The position numbers and the translations under genes were made by a program. The notes below the pieces were generated by a model that was not told the origin of the DNA, ran no database searches, and saw only the letters and a list, made by a program, of their open reading frames with translations. Of a DNA stretch of 64,000 bases, positions 17,260-27,902 are shown in pieces (within the stretch, counting starts at the first letter, position 1; every line of letters starts with the position of its first letter). Origin of the DNA: Ensifer adhaerens. GTDB lineage: Bacteria > Pseudomonadota > Alphaproteobacteria > Rhizobiales > Rhizobiaceae. The stretch covers positions 39,597 to 103,596 of the forward strand of contig NZ_LGAP01000026.1 in assembly GCF_001270265.1 (NCBI RefSeq). The letters are read 5' to 3'.

Positions 17260-19959
17260 ATGACCGACAACAACGACGACAAGACAGGCAGCGCAGCAGG
17301 CAAGAAGACGCTGACCCTGAAGCCCTCCGGGGTTTCGCAGGGGACCGTGCGTCAGGACATGGGCCGTGGCCGCACCAAGGCGGTCGTGGTCGAAACCAAG
17401 AAGCGCCCCTTCCACCGCCCCAAGGACGAGCGGCCGATCACGCCGGTGGCCGCGGCTCCCGCCGCACGGCCGGCCGAGCCGCGTCCGGCTCAGCCGCAGC
17501 CTTCGGGCCGCCCGGCCCCGCAGCCACAGCAGCACCAGACGCGCCAGGAAGCCAACCAGGCGAACCGTCCGCGCGTCGGCGTCGTTCTGAACCAGCTTTC
17601 CGCCGGTGAGATCGATGCGCGCCGCCGTGCTCTGGCCGAAGCGCAGATCCGCGAAGCCGAAGAAGCGGTCATCCGCGCCGAGAATGAAGCGCGCCGCAAG
17701 CGTGAGGAAGAAGCCCGTCTCCTGCAGGAGAAGGAAGAAGCCGCACGCCGCGCCGCAGAAGAAGCAGCACGCCCGGCTGTCGAGCCCGAAGCCAAGGCCG
17801 AAGAGGTTGTCGAAGAGCGCCCCGTGGCTGCTCGCGCACCGGCGGTCACTGAGCGTCGCGTCGACAATCGCCCGCAGGCCGGACGGCCCGCTGCCCCGGC
17901 AGCAGCCATTCCGACGCCGGCACCGGCCGGTGCTCTGCGCGGTCGCAAGGTCGACAACGAAAAGGATGACGATCGTGGCCCGCGCCCCGGCGCAGGTCCG
18001 GTTCGTGGCAAGGTCGTGCGTCCGGAGCCGGCAAAGCCGGTAACGCGCCCGAAGGGTGACGATGGTCGCCGCCAGGGCAAGCTGACGCTGACCACCGCTG
18101 CCGACGAGGATGCCGGCCAGCGCGCCCGTTCGCTGTCGGCGATGCGTCGCCGTCAGGAAAAGTTCAAGCGCAGCCAGATGCAGGAGACCCGCGAGAAGAT
18201 TTCGCGTGAAGTCGTTCTGCCGGAAACCATCACTATTCAGGAACTGTCGCAGCGCATGTCCGAACGCGCCGTCGACGTCATCAAGTACCTGATGAAGGAA
18301 GGCCAGATGATGAAGCCCGGCGATCTGATCGACGCCGACCTGGCCGAGCTCATCGCCGGCGAATTCGGCCACACCGTGAAGCGCGTTTCCGAGTCCGACG
18401 TCGAAGAAGGCATCTTCAACGTGTCCGACATCGAGGAAGAACTGGTTTCGCGTCCGCCGATCGTCACGATCATGGGTCACGTCGACCACGGCAAGACCTC
18501 GCTGCTCGACGCCATCCGTCATGCCAACGTGGTTGCCGGCGAAGCGGGTGGCATCACCCAGCACATCGGCGCCTATCAGGTCGAGCAGAACGGCAACAAG
18601 ATCACCTTCATCGATACCCCGGGCCACGCGGCGTTCACCGCCATGCGTGCCCGCGGTGCCCAGGCGACCGACATTGCCATTCTGGTGGTTGCGGCCGACG
18701 ACAGCGTGATGCCGCAGACGATCGAATCCATCAACCACGCCAAGGCGGCTGGTGTTCCGATCATCGTGGCGATCAACAAGATCGACAAGCCGACGGCCAA
18801 TGCTCAGAAGGTTCGCACCGAACTTCTGCAGCACGAAGTCTTCGTCGAATCCATGGGCGGTGAAGTTCTCGACGTTGAAGTGTCGGCGAAGAACGGCACC
18901 AACCTCGACAAGCTCCTCGAAGCGATCCTGCTGCAGGCGGAAATCCTCGACCTCAAGGCCAATCCGAACCGGACGGCCGAGGGTACGGTGGTTGAAGCCG
19001 AACTCGACCGTGGTCGCGGCGCCGTCGCAACCGTGCTCGTTCAGAAGGGCACGCTGCGTCCGGGCCAGATCATCGTCGCCGGCGACCAATGGGGCCGTGT
19101 GCGCGCTCTGGTCAACGACAAGGGTGAACACGTCAAGGAAGCCGGCCCGTCGATGCCGGTCGAAGTTCTCGGCCTTTCGGGCACGCCGGCAGCGGGCGAC
19201 AAGTTCGCCGTCGTCGAAAACGAAAGCCGCGCTCGCGAGATCTCGGAATACCGTCTGCGGCTCGCCCGCGACAAGGCGGTTGCCCGTCAGTCCGGTTCGC
19301 GCGGTTCGCTCGAGCAGATGATGACCCAGCTCCAGACATCCGGTCTGAAGGAGTTCCCGCTCGTCATCAAGGGTGACGTGCAGGGTTCGATCGAAGCGAT
19401 CGCCGGTGCGCTGGACAAGCTCGGAACCGACGAAGTGCGTGCGCGCATCGTCCATTCCGGCGCCGGTGGTATCACCGAGTCGGATATCTCGCTGGCCGAA
19501 GCATCGAATGCCGCCATCATCGGCTTCAACGTTCGTGCCAACAACCAGGCCCGTTCTGCTGCCGAGCGTGCAGGCATCGAGATCCGCTACTACAACATCA
19601 TCTACGATCTGGTGGATGACGTTAAGGCGGCGATGTCCGGTCTGCTCTCGCCCGAGCGTCGCGAAACCTTCCTCGGCAACGCCGAGATCCTGGAGGTGTT
19701 CAACATCACCAAGGTCGGCAAGGTCGCGGGTTGCCGCGTCACCGAAGGCAAGGTCGAGCGTGGCGTCGGCGTCCGTCTGGTTCGCGACAACGTCGTTATC
19801 CACGAAGGCAAGCTCAAGACGCTCAAGCGCTTCAAGGACGAAGTCTCGGAAGTCAACGTCGGTCAGGAATGCGGTATGGCGTTCGAGAACTACGAAGACA
19901 TCCGCGCAGGCGATACGATCGAGTGCTTCCGCGTCGAACACATCACGCGGACACTGTAA
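17260..19959 (+). CDS. infB: Translation initiation factor IF-2
   Basis: IF-2 is the GTPase that brings fMet-tRNA to the 30S subunit and promotes subunit joining. The 899-residue protein has a long Lys/Glu/Ala/Pro-rich N-terminal region with a coiled-coil stretch (about 120-180), an IF2_N domain, then the G domain: GHVDHGKT (406-413), DTPGH (452-456), NKID (506-509). The C-terminal beta-barrels and fMet-tRNA-binding domain follow. It ends in front of an intrinsic terminator that separates it from rbfA. Confidence 0.97.
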   Translation: MTDNNDDKTGSAAGKKTLTLKPSGVSQGTVRQDMGRGRTKAVVVETKKRPFHRPKDERPITPVAAAPAARPAEPRPAQPQPSGRPAPQPQQHQTRQEANQANRPRVGVVLNQLSAGEIDARRRALAEAQIREAEEAVIRAENEARRKREEEARLLQEKEEAARRAAEEAARPAVEPEAKAEEVVEERPVAARAPAVTERRVDNRPQAGRPAAPAAAIPTPAPAGALRGRKVDNEKDDDRGPRPGAGPVRGKVVRPEPAKPVTRPKGDDGRRQGKLTLTTAADEDAGQRARSLSAMRRRQEKFKRSQMQETREKISREVVLPETITIQELSQRMSERAVDVIKYLMKEGQMMKPGDLIDADLAELIAGEFGHTVKRVSESDVEEGIFNVSDIEEELVSRPPIVTIMGHVDHGKTSLLDAIRHANVVAGEAGGITQHIGAYQVEQNGNKITFIDTPGHAAFTAMRARGAQATDIAILVVAADDSVMPQTIESINHAKAAGVPIIVAINKIDKPTANAQKVRTELLQHEVFVESMGGEVLDVEVSAKNGTNLDKLLEAILLQAEILDLKANPNRTAEGTVVEAELDRGRGAVATVLVQKGTLRPGQIIVAGDQWGRVRALVNDKGEHVKEAGPSMPVEVLGLSGTPAAGDKFAVVENESRAREISEYRLRLARDKAVARQSGSRGSLEQMMTQLQTSGLKEFPLVIKGDVQGSIEAIAGALDKLGTDEVRARIVHSGAGGITESDISLAEASNAAIIGFNVRANNQARSAAERAGIEIRYYNIIYDLVDDVKAAMSGLLSPERRETFLGNAEILEVFNITKVGKVAGCRVTEGKVERGVGVRLVRDNVVIHEGKLKTLKRFKDEVSEVNVGQECGMAFENYEDIRAGDTIECFRVEHITRTL

Positions 19960-19980
19960 GATCCGTCCGATTAGAAATTG

Positions 19981-20019
19981 TGCGGGCGCCGGGTTATCCT
20001 TCGGCGCTCGCATTTTTTT
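19981..20019 (+). terminator. Intrinsic terminator between infB and rbfA
   Basis: TGCGGGCGCCG (19981-19991) pairs with CGGCGCTCGCA (20002-20012), eleven base pairs with one G-U, followed by seven T (20013-20019). The rbfA start is only 14 bases further on, so this terminator must be leaky or regulated if rbfA is transcribed from the infB promoter. Confidence 0.8.
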
Positions 20020-20032
20020 GAGGTATTGACCA

Positions 20033-20440
20033 ATGACCAGAGCCACATCCTCTGCCCCATCCCAGCGCATGCTGCGCATCGGTGAACAGGTGCGCGCCGC
20101 GATCACGCAGGTTCTGCAGCGTGGCGAAGTCCGCGATCCCGTCATCGAGAAGACGCTGATCGCGATCTCCGAAGTGCGCATGTCGCCCGATCTGAAGATT
20201 GCGACCGCCTATGTGACGCCGCTCGGCGTTCCCAACCATGCGGAAGTCATCGAGGCGCTGAACCGCAATGCCAAGTATATTCGCGGCCGGCTCGGGCCCC
20301 AGCTTCGCCAGATGAAGTATATGCCCGACGTTCGTTTCCGCGACGATACGAGCTTCGACAACTACAAGAAGATCGACGCCCTCCTTCGCTCACCCGAAGT
20401 GAGCCGCGATCTCGATCCGAATACCGAAGACGAAGAATAG
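20033..20440 (+). CDS. rbfA: Ribosome-binding factor A
   Basis: A 135-residue cold-shock-related 30S maturation factor with the family start [20 protein letters not shown] and the KH-like core ending in [19 protein letters not shown]. It sits between infB and truB as in most bacteria. GAGG stands about ten bases before the ATG. An intrinsic terminator lies just upstream. Confidence 0.94.
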   Translation: MTRATSSAPSQRMLRIGEQVRAAITQVLQRGEVRDPVIEKTLIAISEVRMSPDLKIATAYVTPLGVPNHAEVIEALNRNAKYIRGRLGPQLRQMKYMPDVRFRDDTSFDNYKKIDALLRSPEVSRDLDPNTEDEE

Positions 20441-20448
20441 AAGAGTTC

Positions 20449-21384
20449 ATGTCCAAACCGCGTAAACCCAAGGGCCGCCCGATTTCCGGTTGGCTGATCC
20501 TCGACAAGCCGCTCGATTTCGGCTCGACCGAAGCCGTTTCCAAGATCAAGTGGCTGTTCAAGGCGCAGAAGGCCGGCCATGCCGGCACGCTCGATCCGCT
20601 GGCTTCCGGCATGCTGCCGATCGCCCTTGGCGACGCGACCAAGACCGTTCCCTATGTCATGGACGGCCGCAAGATCTACGAATTTACCGTGGCCTGGGGC
20701 GAAGAGCGCTCGACCGACGACCTCGAAGGCCAGGTGACCCATTCCTCGGCCGAACGCCCGACGGAAGAGGCGATCCGCGCCCTGCTGCCGAACTATACCG
20801 GCGTCATCAGCCAGGTGCCGCCGCAGTTCTCGGCGATCAAGATCGACGGCGAGCGTGCCTATGATCTCGCCCGCGATGGTGAAACCGTCGATATTCCGGC
20901 GCGCGAAGTCGAGGTCTTTCGCCTGACGCTGCTCGGTGCCACGCCCAATCTCGCCCAGTTCGAGATCGAATGCGGCAAGGGCACTTACGTCCGCTCGCTT
21001 GCCCGCGACATGGGCCGCGATCTCGGCTGTTTCGGACACATCGCTTCGCTGCGGCGCACCTTCGTGGCGCCGTTCGGTGAAGACGACATGGTGCCGCTTG
21101 CCGATCTGGTCGCGCTGGAAAAGATCGAAAGCGACGAGGAGCGATTGGCCGCACTTGACGCCTTTGTGATCGAAACCGGCGAGGCGCTCTCCAGCCTGCC
21201 ACATATCGCCGTCAACGACGACCAGGCGCACCGGCTGAAGATGGGCAATCCGATTATCCTTCGTGGCCGCGATGCGCCTTTGGCAACGCCCGAAGCCTAT
21301 GCCACGGCTCGCGGCAAGCTGATCGCCATCGGCGAAATCGCCGAGGGCGAGTTCCGTCCTAAGCGCGTCTTTGCCGTCGGCTGA
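20449..21384 (+). CDS. truB: tRNA pseudouridine(55) synthase
   Basis: TruB makes pseudouridine 55 in the T-loop of tRNAs. The 311-residue protein contains the catalytic motif [19 protein letters not shown] with nucleophile Asp49, and a second conserved stretch [16 protein letters not shown]. It starts eight bases after rbfA, so the pair is cotranscribed. Confidence 0.95.
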   Translation: MSKPRKPKGRPISGWLILDKPLDFGSTEAVSKIKWLFKAQKAGHAGTLDPLASGMLPIALGDATKTVPYVMDGRKIYEFTVAWGEERSTDDLEGQVTHSSAERPTEEAIRALLPNYTGVISQVPPQFSAIKIDGERAYDLARDGETVDIPAREVEVFRLTLLGATPNLAQFEIECGKGTYVRSLARDMGRDLGCFGHIASLRRTFVAPFGEDDMVPLADLVALEKIESDEERLAALDAFVIETGEALSSLPHIAVNDDQAHRLKMGNPIILRGRDAPLATPEAYATARGKLIAIGEIAEGEFRPKRVFAVG

Positions 21385-21446
21385 TCTCTTCGATTCCAGC
21401 ATTTGCGTTTGCCGCATCGCTGACGCATGATCCCGCCCAAGGGCTT

Positions 21447-21545
21447 GCGACCGCTTCGAAACGATCTCGTTTCTCGGTCGCAGGCAGCGTTCGCTTGCGA
21501 TCCCTCCGGTCGCTCCGATGACGGCCGCCGTTCGGCGGTCGCGAG
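21447..21545. repeat. Two adjacent intergenic hairpins between truB and the sensor kinase
   Basis: GCGACCG (21447-21453) pairs with CGGTCGC (21475-21481) and encloses a second pair, GAAACGA (21458-21464) with TCGTTTC (21467-21473). A second inverted repeat built on GACGGCCGCCG and CGGCGGTCGCG lies at about 21520-21545. No T-run is present. They may be an intergenic mosaic repeat or an mRNA-stabilising structure. Confidence 0.45.
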
Positions 21546-21631
21546 AACGGCGCGTCCTGCTCGATGCGCGGCTCGATAATTGAGAGGCGGTGCAGTTGGC
21601 GCAGGTTTCGCAAGAGGGAAGGAAGAGTACC

Positions 21632-23311
21632 GTGGGTCGCGGGGCGGCAGCTCTCGATTTCATTCGCCACCGCCTGACGCGGCCTTTCCGCTTCTACCTG
21701 ACATCGCTGCTTTTGATCGCGATCGTTCCCGCATTCATCTTTTCACTCGTGGTGCTGAAGCGAAGCGTCGACGCGCAGGAGCAGGTCATCACGGCGCTGC
21801 TGCAGGCTTCGACCGGATCGGTGACCCGCATCGTCGAGCGTGACGTCGAGGGCATGCTGACGACGCTGAAGGTACTCTCGACCGCGCCAGCGATGGAGGG
21901 CGGTGACATGGAGGCCTTCTATCGCAGGGCTTCGACGGCGCTCGCCGACACCGACTCCTACCTGATCGTCATCGACCGCAAGCACAATCAGCGCATGAAC
22001 ACGCGAGTGCCCCTCGGTACACCGCTCGCCAAGGCCTCCGACTCCGCCTCGGTCGAGCGGGCTTTCACCAACAATGGCGCGCCGCTGGTGTCGAACGTGT
22101 TCTTTGGCCAGACGGCCGAAAAATGGGTCTTCAACGTTTATTTGCCGGCGAAACTTCCAACCGGCGAGGAATATCTGCTCACCCTGACGCGGAACGCCGA
22201 GAGCATGGCAAAGGCCGTGAACCGCGAAACCCTGTCGCCGGGCTGGAATGCCGCTCTGGTCGACGGTAACGGCAAGGTCATCATTTCATCGGATGCCGGG
22301 GTCAAGGCGGGTGAACCGTTCTTCCTCGACAAGGTGCCGGCGATCAGCATCGGCGTGCGCAACATCACCGAGAACGGCACCGCCTATCGGGTGGCCACGG
22401 AGTTTTCCGTCGTGACCGGCTGGCGGATCATCGCCTGGGCGCCGCGCGCCGCGGTCGATGCGCCGGCCGTCTGGTCGTTTCTGTGGCTGTCGCTCGGCGG
22501 CATCATCTTTGCCGGCATTGCCATTGCGGGCTCGCTGGCAATCGCACGGCTCTTGTCGCAAGGGGTCAAGCTCGTCGCGCTCGATGCGCGCCGTCTCGGC
22601 GCGGGCGAGCGCATCGAGCCGCGCCCGCATATGATCGCCGAAGTCGAAACCGTATCCGCAGCCCTTGCCAAGGCGGCGGCGTCGCGCACCAAGGCCGAGA
22701 GCGAGATCCGCTTCCTCATGCGCGAGGTTGCCCATCGCTCGAAGAATCAGCTGACGGTGATCCAGTCGATGCTGAACCAGTCGGTGCATTCGGCCGAAAG
22801 CGTTGCCGACTTCGCAGAATCCTTCCGCAGGCGCATTGCCGGCCTTGCCCGCTCGACCGATCTGATGATCGCCAACGCCGCCCAGGGCGTCGACTTCCGG
22901 GAACTCGCCCAGAACCAGTTACAGCCTTTCACGCCGGATGATCCCAAGCGCGTCGTCCTGTCGGGTCCCGCGTTGCGATTGGACACCCAGATCGCCCAGA
23001 CGCTCGGCATGGCCCTGCATGAGCTGGCGACGAACGCCACAAAATATGGTGCGCTTGCCAATACCACCGGTGTCGTCAAGCTCAGTTGGTCGCTGTCCGA
23101 CGAGGGCATAGCCATTCGCTGGCGGGAGGAGGGCGCCGACATCGCCGCCGCGACGACCCGGAGCCGCAAGGGCTTTGGCACGCTGGTGCTGGAACGCATG
23201 CTCGGCATGGCGTTGAAAGCCGAGCTTGAACGGATCATGCATCCTGACGGCATCGAGTGGCGGATCAACATCCCCAGGGATGCGAAGGACGGCGACGACG
23301 CGGAGCCTTGA
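21632..23311 (+). CDS. Membrane sensor histidine kinase of the HWE/HisKA_2 group
   Basis: A 559-residue kinase. TM1 lies at about 19-42 and TM2 at about 280-305, with a periplasmic dCache-like sensor between. A HAMP-like linker and the HisKA_2 box REVAHRSKNQLTVIQSM follow (phospho-acceptor His368). The ATPase N-box is ALHELATNATKYGAL, and the G-box includes KGFGTLVLERML. The preferred start is GTG at 21632 behind AAGGAAG; a GTG at 21590 is possible. In alphaproteobacteria such kinases often feed general-stress or light/redox responses. No response regulator is adjacent, so it is an orphan. Confidence 0.86.
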   Translation: MGRGAAALDFIRHRLTRPFRFYLTSLLLIAIVPAFIFSLVVLKRSVDAQEQVITALLQASTGSVTRIVERDVEGMLTTLKVLSTAPAMEGGDMEAFYRRASTALADTDSYLIVIDRKHNQRMNTRVPLGTPLAKASDSASVERAFTNNGAPLVSNVFFGQTAEKWVFNVYLPAKLPTGEEYLLTLTRNAESMAKAVNRETLSPGWNAALVDGNGKVIISSDAGVKAGEPFFLDKVPAISIGVRNITENGTAYRVATEFSVVTGWRIIAWAPRAAVDAPAVWSFLWLSLGGIIFAGIAIAGSLAIARLLSQGVKLVALDARRLGAGERIEPRPHMIAEVETVSAALAKAAASRTKAESEIRFLMREVAHRSKNQLTVIQSMLNQSVHSAESVADFAESFRRRIAGLARSTDLMIANAAQGVDFRELAQNQLQPFTPDDPKRVVLSGPALRLDTQIAQTLGMALHELATNATKYGALANTTGVVKLSWSLSDEGIAIRWREEGADIAAATTRSRKGFGTLVLERMLGMALKAELERIMHPDGIEWRINIPRDAKDGDDAEP

Positions 23312-23346
23312 GGGTCATGCGGGTTGGTTTTTTGAAAGGAGCGGAA

Positions 23347-23688
23347 ATGCGGGTACGGACAGTTCGCATCGGCATTCTCTCAGGCGTGTTGAGCCTGATG
23401 GCCGTCGCCCCCGCCGCCGGCGGGGACATCGCCTGTGTCGTCGCAGATCCGACCGGCACGCCGCTCAATGTCCGAACGGAACCGAATGGCCGGATCGTCA
23501 TGACCTTGGCCAATGGCAGCAAGGTTCGCCGCGTCGGCGAAAGCAGGCATGCGGGCAAGGGCTGGGCGCTTGTTTCGAGCGACGCCGGAGAACTCGGCTG
23601 GGTGTTTGCCGCCTATCTCGACTGTGTTCCCGTTGACGGCGACCAGCTGAAGTCGGCGCCGATGCGCCCGCGACCAACCGGTAATTGA
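23347..23688 (+). CDS. Exported SH3-like domain protein
   Basis: A 113-residue protein with an N-terminal signal peptide (RIGILSGVLSLMAVAPAAGG) and one bacterial SH3 domain (DPTGTPLNVRTEPNGRIV, then GWALVSSDAGELGWVFAAYL). Such domains bind cell-wall or protein ligands in the periplasm. AAAGGAG lies five bases before the ATG. It begins 35 bases after the sensor kinase and may be its cotranscribed partner. Confidence 0.8.
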   Translation: MRVRTVRIGILSGVLSLMAVAPAAGGDIACVVADPTGTPLNVRTEPNGRIVMTLANGSKVRRVGESRHAGKGWALVSSDAGELGWVFAAYLDCVPVDGDQLKSAPMRPRPTGN

Positions 23689-23727
23689 GAGGCGCCCGGC
23701 CATCGCCCCAGGGCCATTTTCATGACC

Positions 23728-23756
23728 CTTTCCTTTTTGATCCAATTCGGTTATAG
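23728..23756 (+). promoter_or_regulatory. Possible promoter of rpsO
   Basis: A good -10 box TTATAG (23751-23756) has a poor -35 box CTTTCC 17 bases upstream. It lies about 100 bases before rpsO in the only intergenic stretch available. The call is weak because of the -35 box. Confidence 0.3.
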
Positions 23757-23858
23757 GCACGCCAGCAAAAGGCGCATGCCCGTTGCATTCACGGCCGCAG
23801 CTGGACGACATCCCGGCTGAAGGCGTCCCTAAATCCTCGAAATCGAAAGGATCATCTG

Positions 23859-24128
23859 ATGTCGATTGCTGCAGAGCGTAAGGCTCAGCTCATCAAGGAA
23901 TATGCAACCGTTGAAGGCGACACCGGTTCTCCGGAAGTCCAGGTTGCTATCCTGACGGAACGGATCAACAACCTGACCGAACACTTCAAGGGCCACAAGA
24001 AGGATAACCATTCCCGCCGTGGTCTTCTCGCGATGGTTTCCAGCCGTCGTTCGCTCCTCGACTATCTGAAGAAGAAAGACGAAGCGCGCTACACCAAGCT
24101 GATTGGTGCCCTCGGCATCCGTCGCTAA
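23859..24128 (+). CDS. rpsO: 30S ribosomal protein S15
   Basis: An 89-residue primary 16S rRNA-binding protein, full family length, with the conserved [17 protein letters not shown] and the C-terminal [13 protein letters not shown]. It stands directly before pnp, as in E. coli, with an intrinsic terminator between. Confidence 0.97.
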   Translation: MSIAAERKAQLIKEYATVEGDTGSPEVQVAILTERINNLTEHFKGHKKDNHSRRGLLAMVSSRRSLLDYLKKKDEARYTKLIGALGIRR

Positions 24129-24137
24129 GCGACTTGC

Positions 24138-24171
24138 CCGGCGGACCGCTTGCGGTCCGCCGGCCTTTTTT
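24138..24171 (+). terminator. Intrinsic terminator after rpsO
   Basis: CCGGCGGACCGC (24138-24149) and GCGGTCCGCCGG (24152-24163) form a perfect 12-bp stem with a two-base spacer, followed within two bases by six T. Confidence 0.85.
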
Positions 24172-24486
24172 ATTATGGAGCGCAGAGCGCTCAGGAAATG
24201 AACTCTCCGCAAGCGCACTAGGCGCACACAAGGAGAGGTATCCAGCGGGCCGGATGGGCCGGATCCGCGGATCAACCGATGGCCCGTCATGGGGCAGGAT
24301 TGCAGGATGCTTCGGCGCCTGCTTGCAGAACCCGCTGCGGGGCAGCCAGGTTTTGCAAAGCGGAAAGCGGCCGGTCTCTTTTGAAGCCTCCCGTTGTCTT
24401 GCCCGTGATGCGCCATACCAGGCGGTTTTTCGACCACCCGCGCTGCAACAGCCGCGGAAAGGTCTGCCGCACACGAAGGACAGAAC
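24172..24486 (+). other. 315-base untranslated leader of pnp
   Basis: No convincing gene lies here. The stretch is between the rpsO terminator and the pnp ATG and is rich in GC repeats that could fold, for example CGGGCCGGATGGGCCGG near 24248 and CAGGATTGCAGGATGC near 24296 opposite GCGCCTGCTTGCAG near 24321. In enterobacteria the pnp leader is the target of RNase III and PNPase autoregulation, so a regulatory role is plausible but inferred. Confidence 0.4.
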
Positions 24487-26631
24487 ATGTTCGATACCCA
24501 TAAGGTTGAAATCGAATGGGCTGGGCGTCCGCTCAAGCTCGAAACCGGTAAGGTCGCCCGTCAGGCTGACGGCGCCGTTCTTGCCACCTACGGCGAAACC
24601 GTCGTTCTCGCCACCGTCGTTTCGGCCAAGTCGCCGAAGCCGGGCCAGGACTTCTTCCCGCTGACCGTCAACTACCAGGAAAAGACCTACGCCGCCGGCA
24701 AGATCCCGGGTGGCTACTTCAAGCGCGAAGGTCGTCCGAGCGAAAACGAAACGCTGGTTTCGCGCCTGATCGACCGCCCGATCCGCCCGCTTTTCCCCGA
24801 TGGCTACAAGAACGACACCCAGGTTATCGTCACGGTCATGCAGCATGACCTCGAAAACAATCCCGACATCCTGTCGATGGTTGCAGCTTCCGCTGCGCTG
24901 ACGCTGTCCGGCATCCCGTTCATGGGCCCGATCGGCGGCGCGCGCGTCGGCTACATCAACGGCCAGTACGTTCTCAACCCGCATCTCGACGAGATGGACG
25001 AATCGACCCTCGACCTCGTCGTCGCCGGCACGCAGGAAGCCGTGCTGATGGTCGAGTCGGAAGCCAAGGAACTGGGCGAAGACATCATGCTCGGCGCCGT
25101 CGTGTTCGGCCAGAAGGGTTTCCAGCCGGTCATCGACGCCATCATCAAGCTGGCTGAAGTTGCCGCCAAGGAGCCGCGCGAATTCGAACCGGAAGATCAT
25201 TCCGCTCTCGAGAACGCCATGCTTTCGCTTGCCGAAGACGAACTGCGCAACGCCTACAAGATCACCGAGAAGGCTGCCCGCTACGCCGCCGTCGACGCCG
25301 TCAAGGCGAAGGTCAAGGCCCACTTCCTGCCGGAAGGCATCGAGAACCCGGCGCATACGCCTGAGGTTATCGGCGCTGTCTTCAAGCACCTGCAGGCCAA
25401 GATCGTTCGTTGGAACATCCTCGACACCAAGAGCCGCATCGACGGCCGCGATCTCGAAACCGTTCGCCCGATCGTCTCGGAAGTCGGCCTTCTGCCGCGC
25501 ACGCACGGTTCGGCGCTGTTCACCCGCGGTGAAACGCAGGCGATCGTCGTTGCCACGCTCGGCACCGGCGAAGACGAACAGTACGTCGACAGCCTGACCG
25601 GCATGTACAAAGAACGCTTTATGCTGCACTACAACTTCCCGCCCTTCTCGGTCGGTGAAACTGGCCGCATGGGCTCCCCGGGCCGCCGCGAAATCGGTCA
25701 CGGCAAGCTCGCCTGGCGCGCTATCCGCCCGATGCTGCCGGAAGCCGAGCAGTTCCCCTACACACTGCGCGTCGTTTCCGAGATCACCGAATCCAACGGC
25801 TCGTCGTCGATGGCGACGGTCTGCGGCACCTCGCTCGCTCTCATGGATGCAGGCGTGCCGCTTGCAAAGCCGGTTGCCGGTATCGCCATGGGCCTGATCA
25901 AGGAAGATGAGCGCTTCGCCGTTCTCTCCGACATCCTCGGCGACGAAGATCACCTCGGCGACATGGACTTCAAGGTTGCAGGCACCGACGCCGGCATCAC
26001 CTCGCTCCAGATGGACATCAAGATCGAGGGCATCACCGAAGAGATCATGGGCATCGCGCTCAACCAGGCCAAGGGCGGCCGTCTCCACATCCTCGGCGAA
26101 ATGGCGAAGGCCATTTCCGAAAGCCGCGGCCAGCTGGGCGAATTTGCACCGCGCATCGAAGTCATGAACATTCCGGTCGACAAGATCCGTGAAGTCATCG
26201 GCTCCGGCGGCAAGGTCATCCGCGAAATCGTTGAAAAGACCGGCGCCAAGATCAACATCGAAGACGACGGCACCGTGAAGATCGCTTCTTCGTCGGGCAA
26301 GGAAATCGAAGCGGCCCGCAAGTGGATCCACTCGATCGTTGCCGAGCCGGAAGTCGGCCAGATCTACGAAGGCACCGTTGTCAAGACCGCCGACTTCGGC
26401 GCCTTCGTCAACTTCTTCGGCGCCCGCGACGGCCTCGTCCACATTTCGCAGCTCGCCGCCGAGCGCGTTGCCAAGACCACCGACGTCGTCAAGGAAGGCG
26501 ACAAGGTCTGGGTCAAGCTGATGGGCTTCGACGAGCGCGGCAAGGTTCGCCTTTCCATGAAGGTCGTCGACCAGGCGACCGGCAAGGAAGTTGCTGCAGA
26601 AAAGAAGGGTGACGGCGAAGCCGCTGAATAA
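24487..26631 (+). CDS. pnp: Polyribonucleotide nucleotidyltransferase (PNPase)
   Basis: The 3'-5' phosphorolytic exoribonuclease of the degradosome. The 714-residue product has two RNase PH domains, with the active one containing [10 protein letters not shown] and the Asp-rich [22 protein letters not shown] domain follows ([18 protein letters not shown], about 571-588) and then an S1 domain from about 621 ([20 protein letters not shown]). An intrinsic terminator follows the gene. Confidence 0.97.
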   Translation: MFDTHKVEIEWAGRPLKLETGKVARQADGAVLATYGETVVLATVVSAKSPKPGQDFFPLTVNYQEKTYAAGKIPGGYFKREGRPSENETLVSRLIDRPIRPLFPDGYKNDTQVIVTVMQHDLENNPDILSMVAASAALTLSGIPFMGPIGGARVGYINGQYVLNPHLDEMDESTLDLVVAGTQEAVLMVESEAKELGEDIMLGAVVFGQKGFQPVIDAIIKLAEVAAKEPREFEPEDHSALENAMLSLAEDELRNAYKITEKAARYAAVDAVKAKVKAHFLPEGIENPAHTPEVIGAVFKHLQAKIVRWNILDTKSRIDGRDLETVRPIVSEVGLLPRTHGSALFTRGETQAIVVATLGTGEDEQYVDSLTGMYKERFMLHYNFPPFSVGETGRMGSPGRREIGHGKLAWRAIRPMLPEAEQFPYTLRVVSEITESNGSSSMATVCGTSLALMDAGVPLAKPVAGIAMGLIKEDERFAVLSDILGDEDHLGDMDFKVAGTDAGITSLQMDIKIEGITEEIMGIALNQAKGGRLHILGEMAKAISESRGQLGEFAPRIEVMNIPVDKIREVIGSGGKVIREIVEKTGAKINIEDDGTVKIASSSGKEIEAARKWIHSIVAEPEVGQIYEGTVVKTADFGAFVNFFGARDGLVHISQLAAERVAKTTDVVKEGDKVWVKLMGFDERGKVRLSMKVVDQATGKEVAAEKKGDGEAAE

Positions 26632-26655
26632 GCGGCATCTGCCCGAACGCATTCG

Positions 26656-26686
26656 GGGCGCGGAGCGGATCGCTCCGCGCCCTTTT
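26656..26686 (+). terminator. Intrinsic terminator after pnp
   Basis: GGGCGCGGAGCG (26656-26667) pairs perfectly with CGCTCCGCGCCC (26671-26682) around a three-base loop, and TTTT follows. Confidence 0.85.
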
Positions 26687-26713
26687 CTTGTACGAGATCG
26701 ACGGAAGAGACCG

Positions 26714-27730
26714 ATGAGCCGAGACGCATTGAAGACCCTGTTCCACCCGTTCGAAACCGGGGTTATCGACCCGCCGGGCGAGGGCGAGCGTGTGCTCTTC
26801 CTCGGCGCTGAGGCGGGCTACAGGCTGCCCGAGGGCTTCGGAGCGTCGATCGCTGCCGTCCAGCCGCTAAGGCCGCTCTATCGCGCCCTGGAGGCCATGC
26901 GCGCCGATGTGGCGCCCGTGGTTGCCGGCGAGGACTACGACGTCGCGCTGATCCTGTGCGGCAAGCACAAGGGTGAAAACGAGGACCGCATCGCCGAGGC
27001 GCTGAAGCGCACCCGCGATGGCGCGGTCATCGTCGTTGCCGGCGGCAAGGAAGATGGCATCCAGTCGCTGAGAAAGCGCATCGCCAAGTTCGAATGGGAT
27101 GGCGATCACCTGCCGAAGTATCACGGCGTCGCCTTCTGGTTCACGCGGCCCGACGACGTCACCGACGCCGTGCAGAAGCTTGCCAAGGTGCCGGTCCGGG
27201 TCGACGGCCTGTTCGAGGCTTCGCCTGGCATGTTCTCGCACGACCGCATCGATGCCGGTTCTGAACTGCTCGCCTCGCGCCTGCCGCGCGATTTCAACGG
27301 CCATGCCGCCGATTTCGGCGCCGGCTGGGGCTATCTCGCGGTCAAGCTCGCCGAAGCGTCTCCCGGCACGAAGGGCATCGACCTCTTCGAGGCCGATCAC
27401 GATGCGCTGGAGGCGGCCCGCGTCAACATGATGGCGAACGCTCCGCGCATGCCGGCGCGCTTCTACTGGTTCGACCTGACGAGCGAAGACCCGCGCGACA
27501 AATACGACCTCATCGTCATGAACCCGCCGTTCCACGAGAGCCACGCCGCCGAACCGGCGCTGGGCGTGGCGATCATCAAGGCGGCGCACAAGGCGCTGAA
27601 GCAGGGCGGCAAGGTCATGCTGGTCGCCAATCGCGGCCTGCAGTACGAGCAGGTGCTGGCCGAGACCTTCAAGGAATATGGCGAGACCTGCCGCAACGCG
27701 CGCTTCAAGGTTCTCTGGGGCAAGCGCTGA
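26714..27730 (+). CDS. rsmC: 16S rRNA guanine-N2 methyltransferase (RsmC-like)
   Basis: A 338-residue class I SAM methyltransferase. A degenerate N-terminal domain precedes the catalytic half, with SAM motif ADFGAGWGYLAVKLAE (about 199-214) and the amino-methyltransferase motif NPPFHES (about 269-275). RsmC methylates G1207 of 16S rRNA; RlmG-like activity is a less likely alternative. The frame is open upstream into the pnp terminator, but the ATG at 26714 gives the family N-terminus SRDALKTLFHPFETG. Confidence 0.85.
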   Translation: MSRDALKTLFHPFETGVIDPPGEGERVLFLGAEAGYRLPEGFGASIAAVQPLRPLYRALEAMRADVAPVVAGEDYDVALILCGKHKGENEDRIAEALKRTRDGAVIVVAGGKEDGIQSLRKRIAKFEWDGDHLPKYHGVAFWFTRPDDVTDAVQKLAKVPVRVDGLFEASPGMFSHDRIDAGSELLASRLPRDFNGHAADFGAGWGYLAVKLAEASPGTKGIDLFEADHDALEAARVNMMANAPRMPARFYWFDLTSEDPRDKYDLIVMNPPFHESHAAEPALGVAIIKAAHKALKQGGKVMLVANRGLQYEQVLAETFKEYGETCRNARFKVLWGKR

Positions 27731-27756
27731 GCGCAAAACTGCACCACGTATCCGCC

Positions 27757-27786
27757 AAAAGGCCGGGCCAAGCGCCCGGCCTTTTT
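27757..27786 (+). terminator. Intrinsic terminator after rsmC
   Basis: GGCCGGGC (27761-27768) pairs with GCCCGGCC (27774-27781), extended by flanking A and T runs. TTTTT ends it at 27786. Confidence 0.8.
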
Positions 27787-27902
27787 GCTTTTCTGCGGGC
27801 GCCAGGACAGGCACAAAGCGTCCGCGAAATTCCGTTGCCATCGGCCGCGAACAGGCAGACGATGCCATCGCTGTCGGTGTTTCTCGTCGGAGGAGCGGTG
27901 CA

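Noticed and set aside
17161..20181. A 1006-codon open frame on the minus strand opposite infB
   Set aside because: It is a shadow frame of infB caused by high-GC third-position bias. It has no ribosome binding site or family signature, while the plus strand encodes a full IF-2.
23986..26652. An 888-codon open frame opposite pnp
   Set aside because: Shadow frame of pnp with an unlikely His/Asp-rich composition and no recognisable motif.
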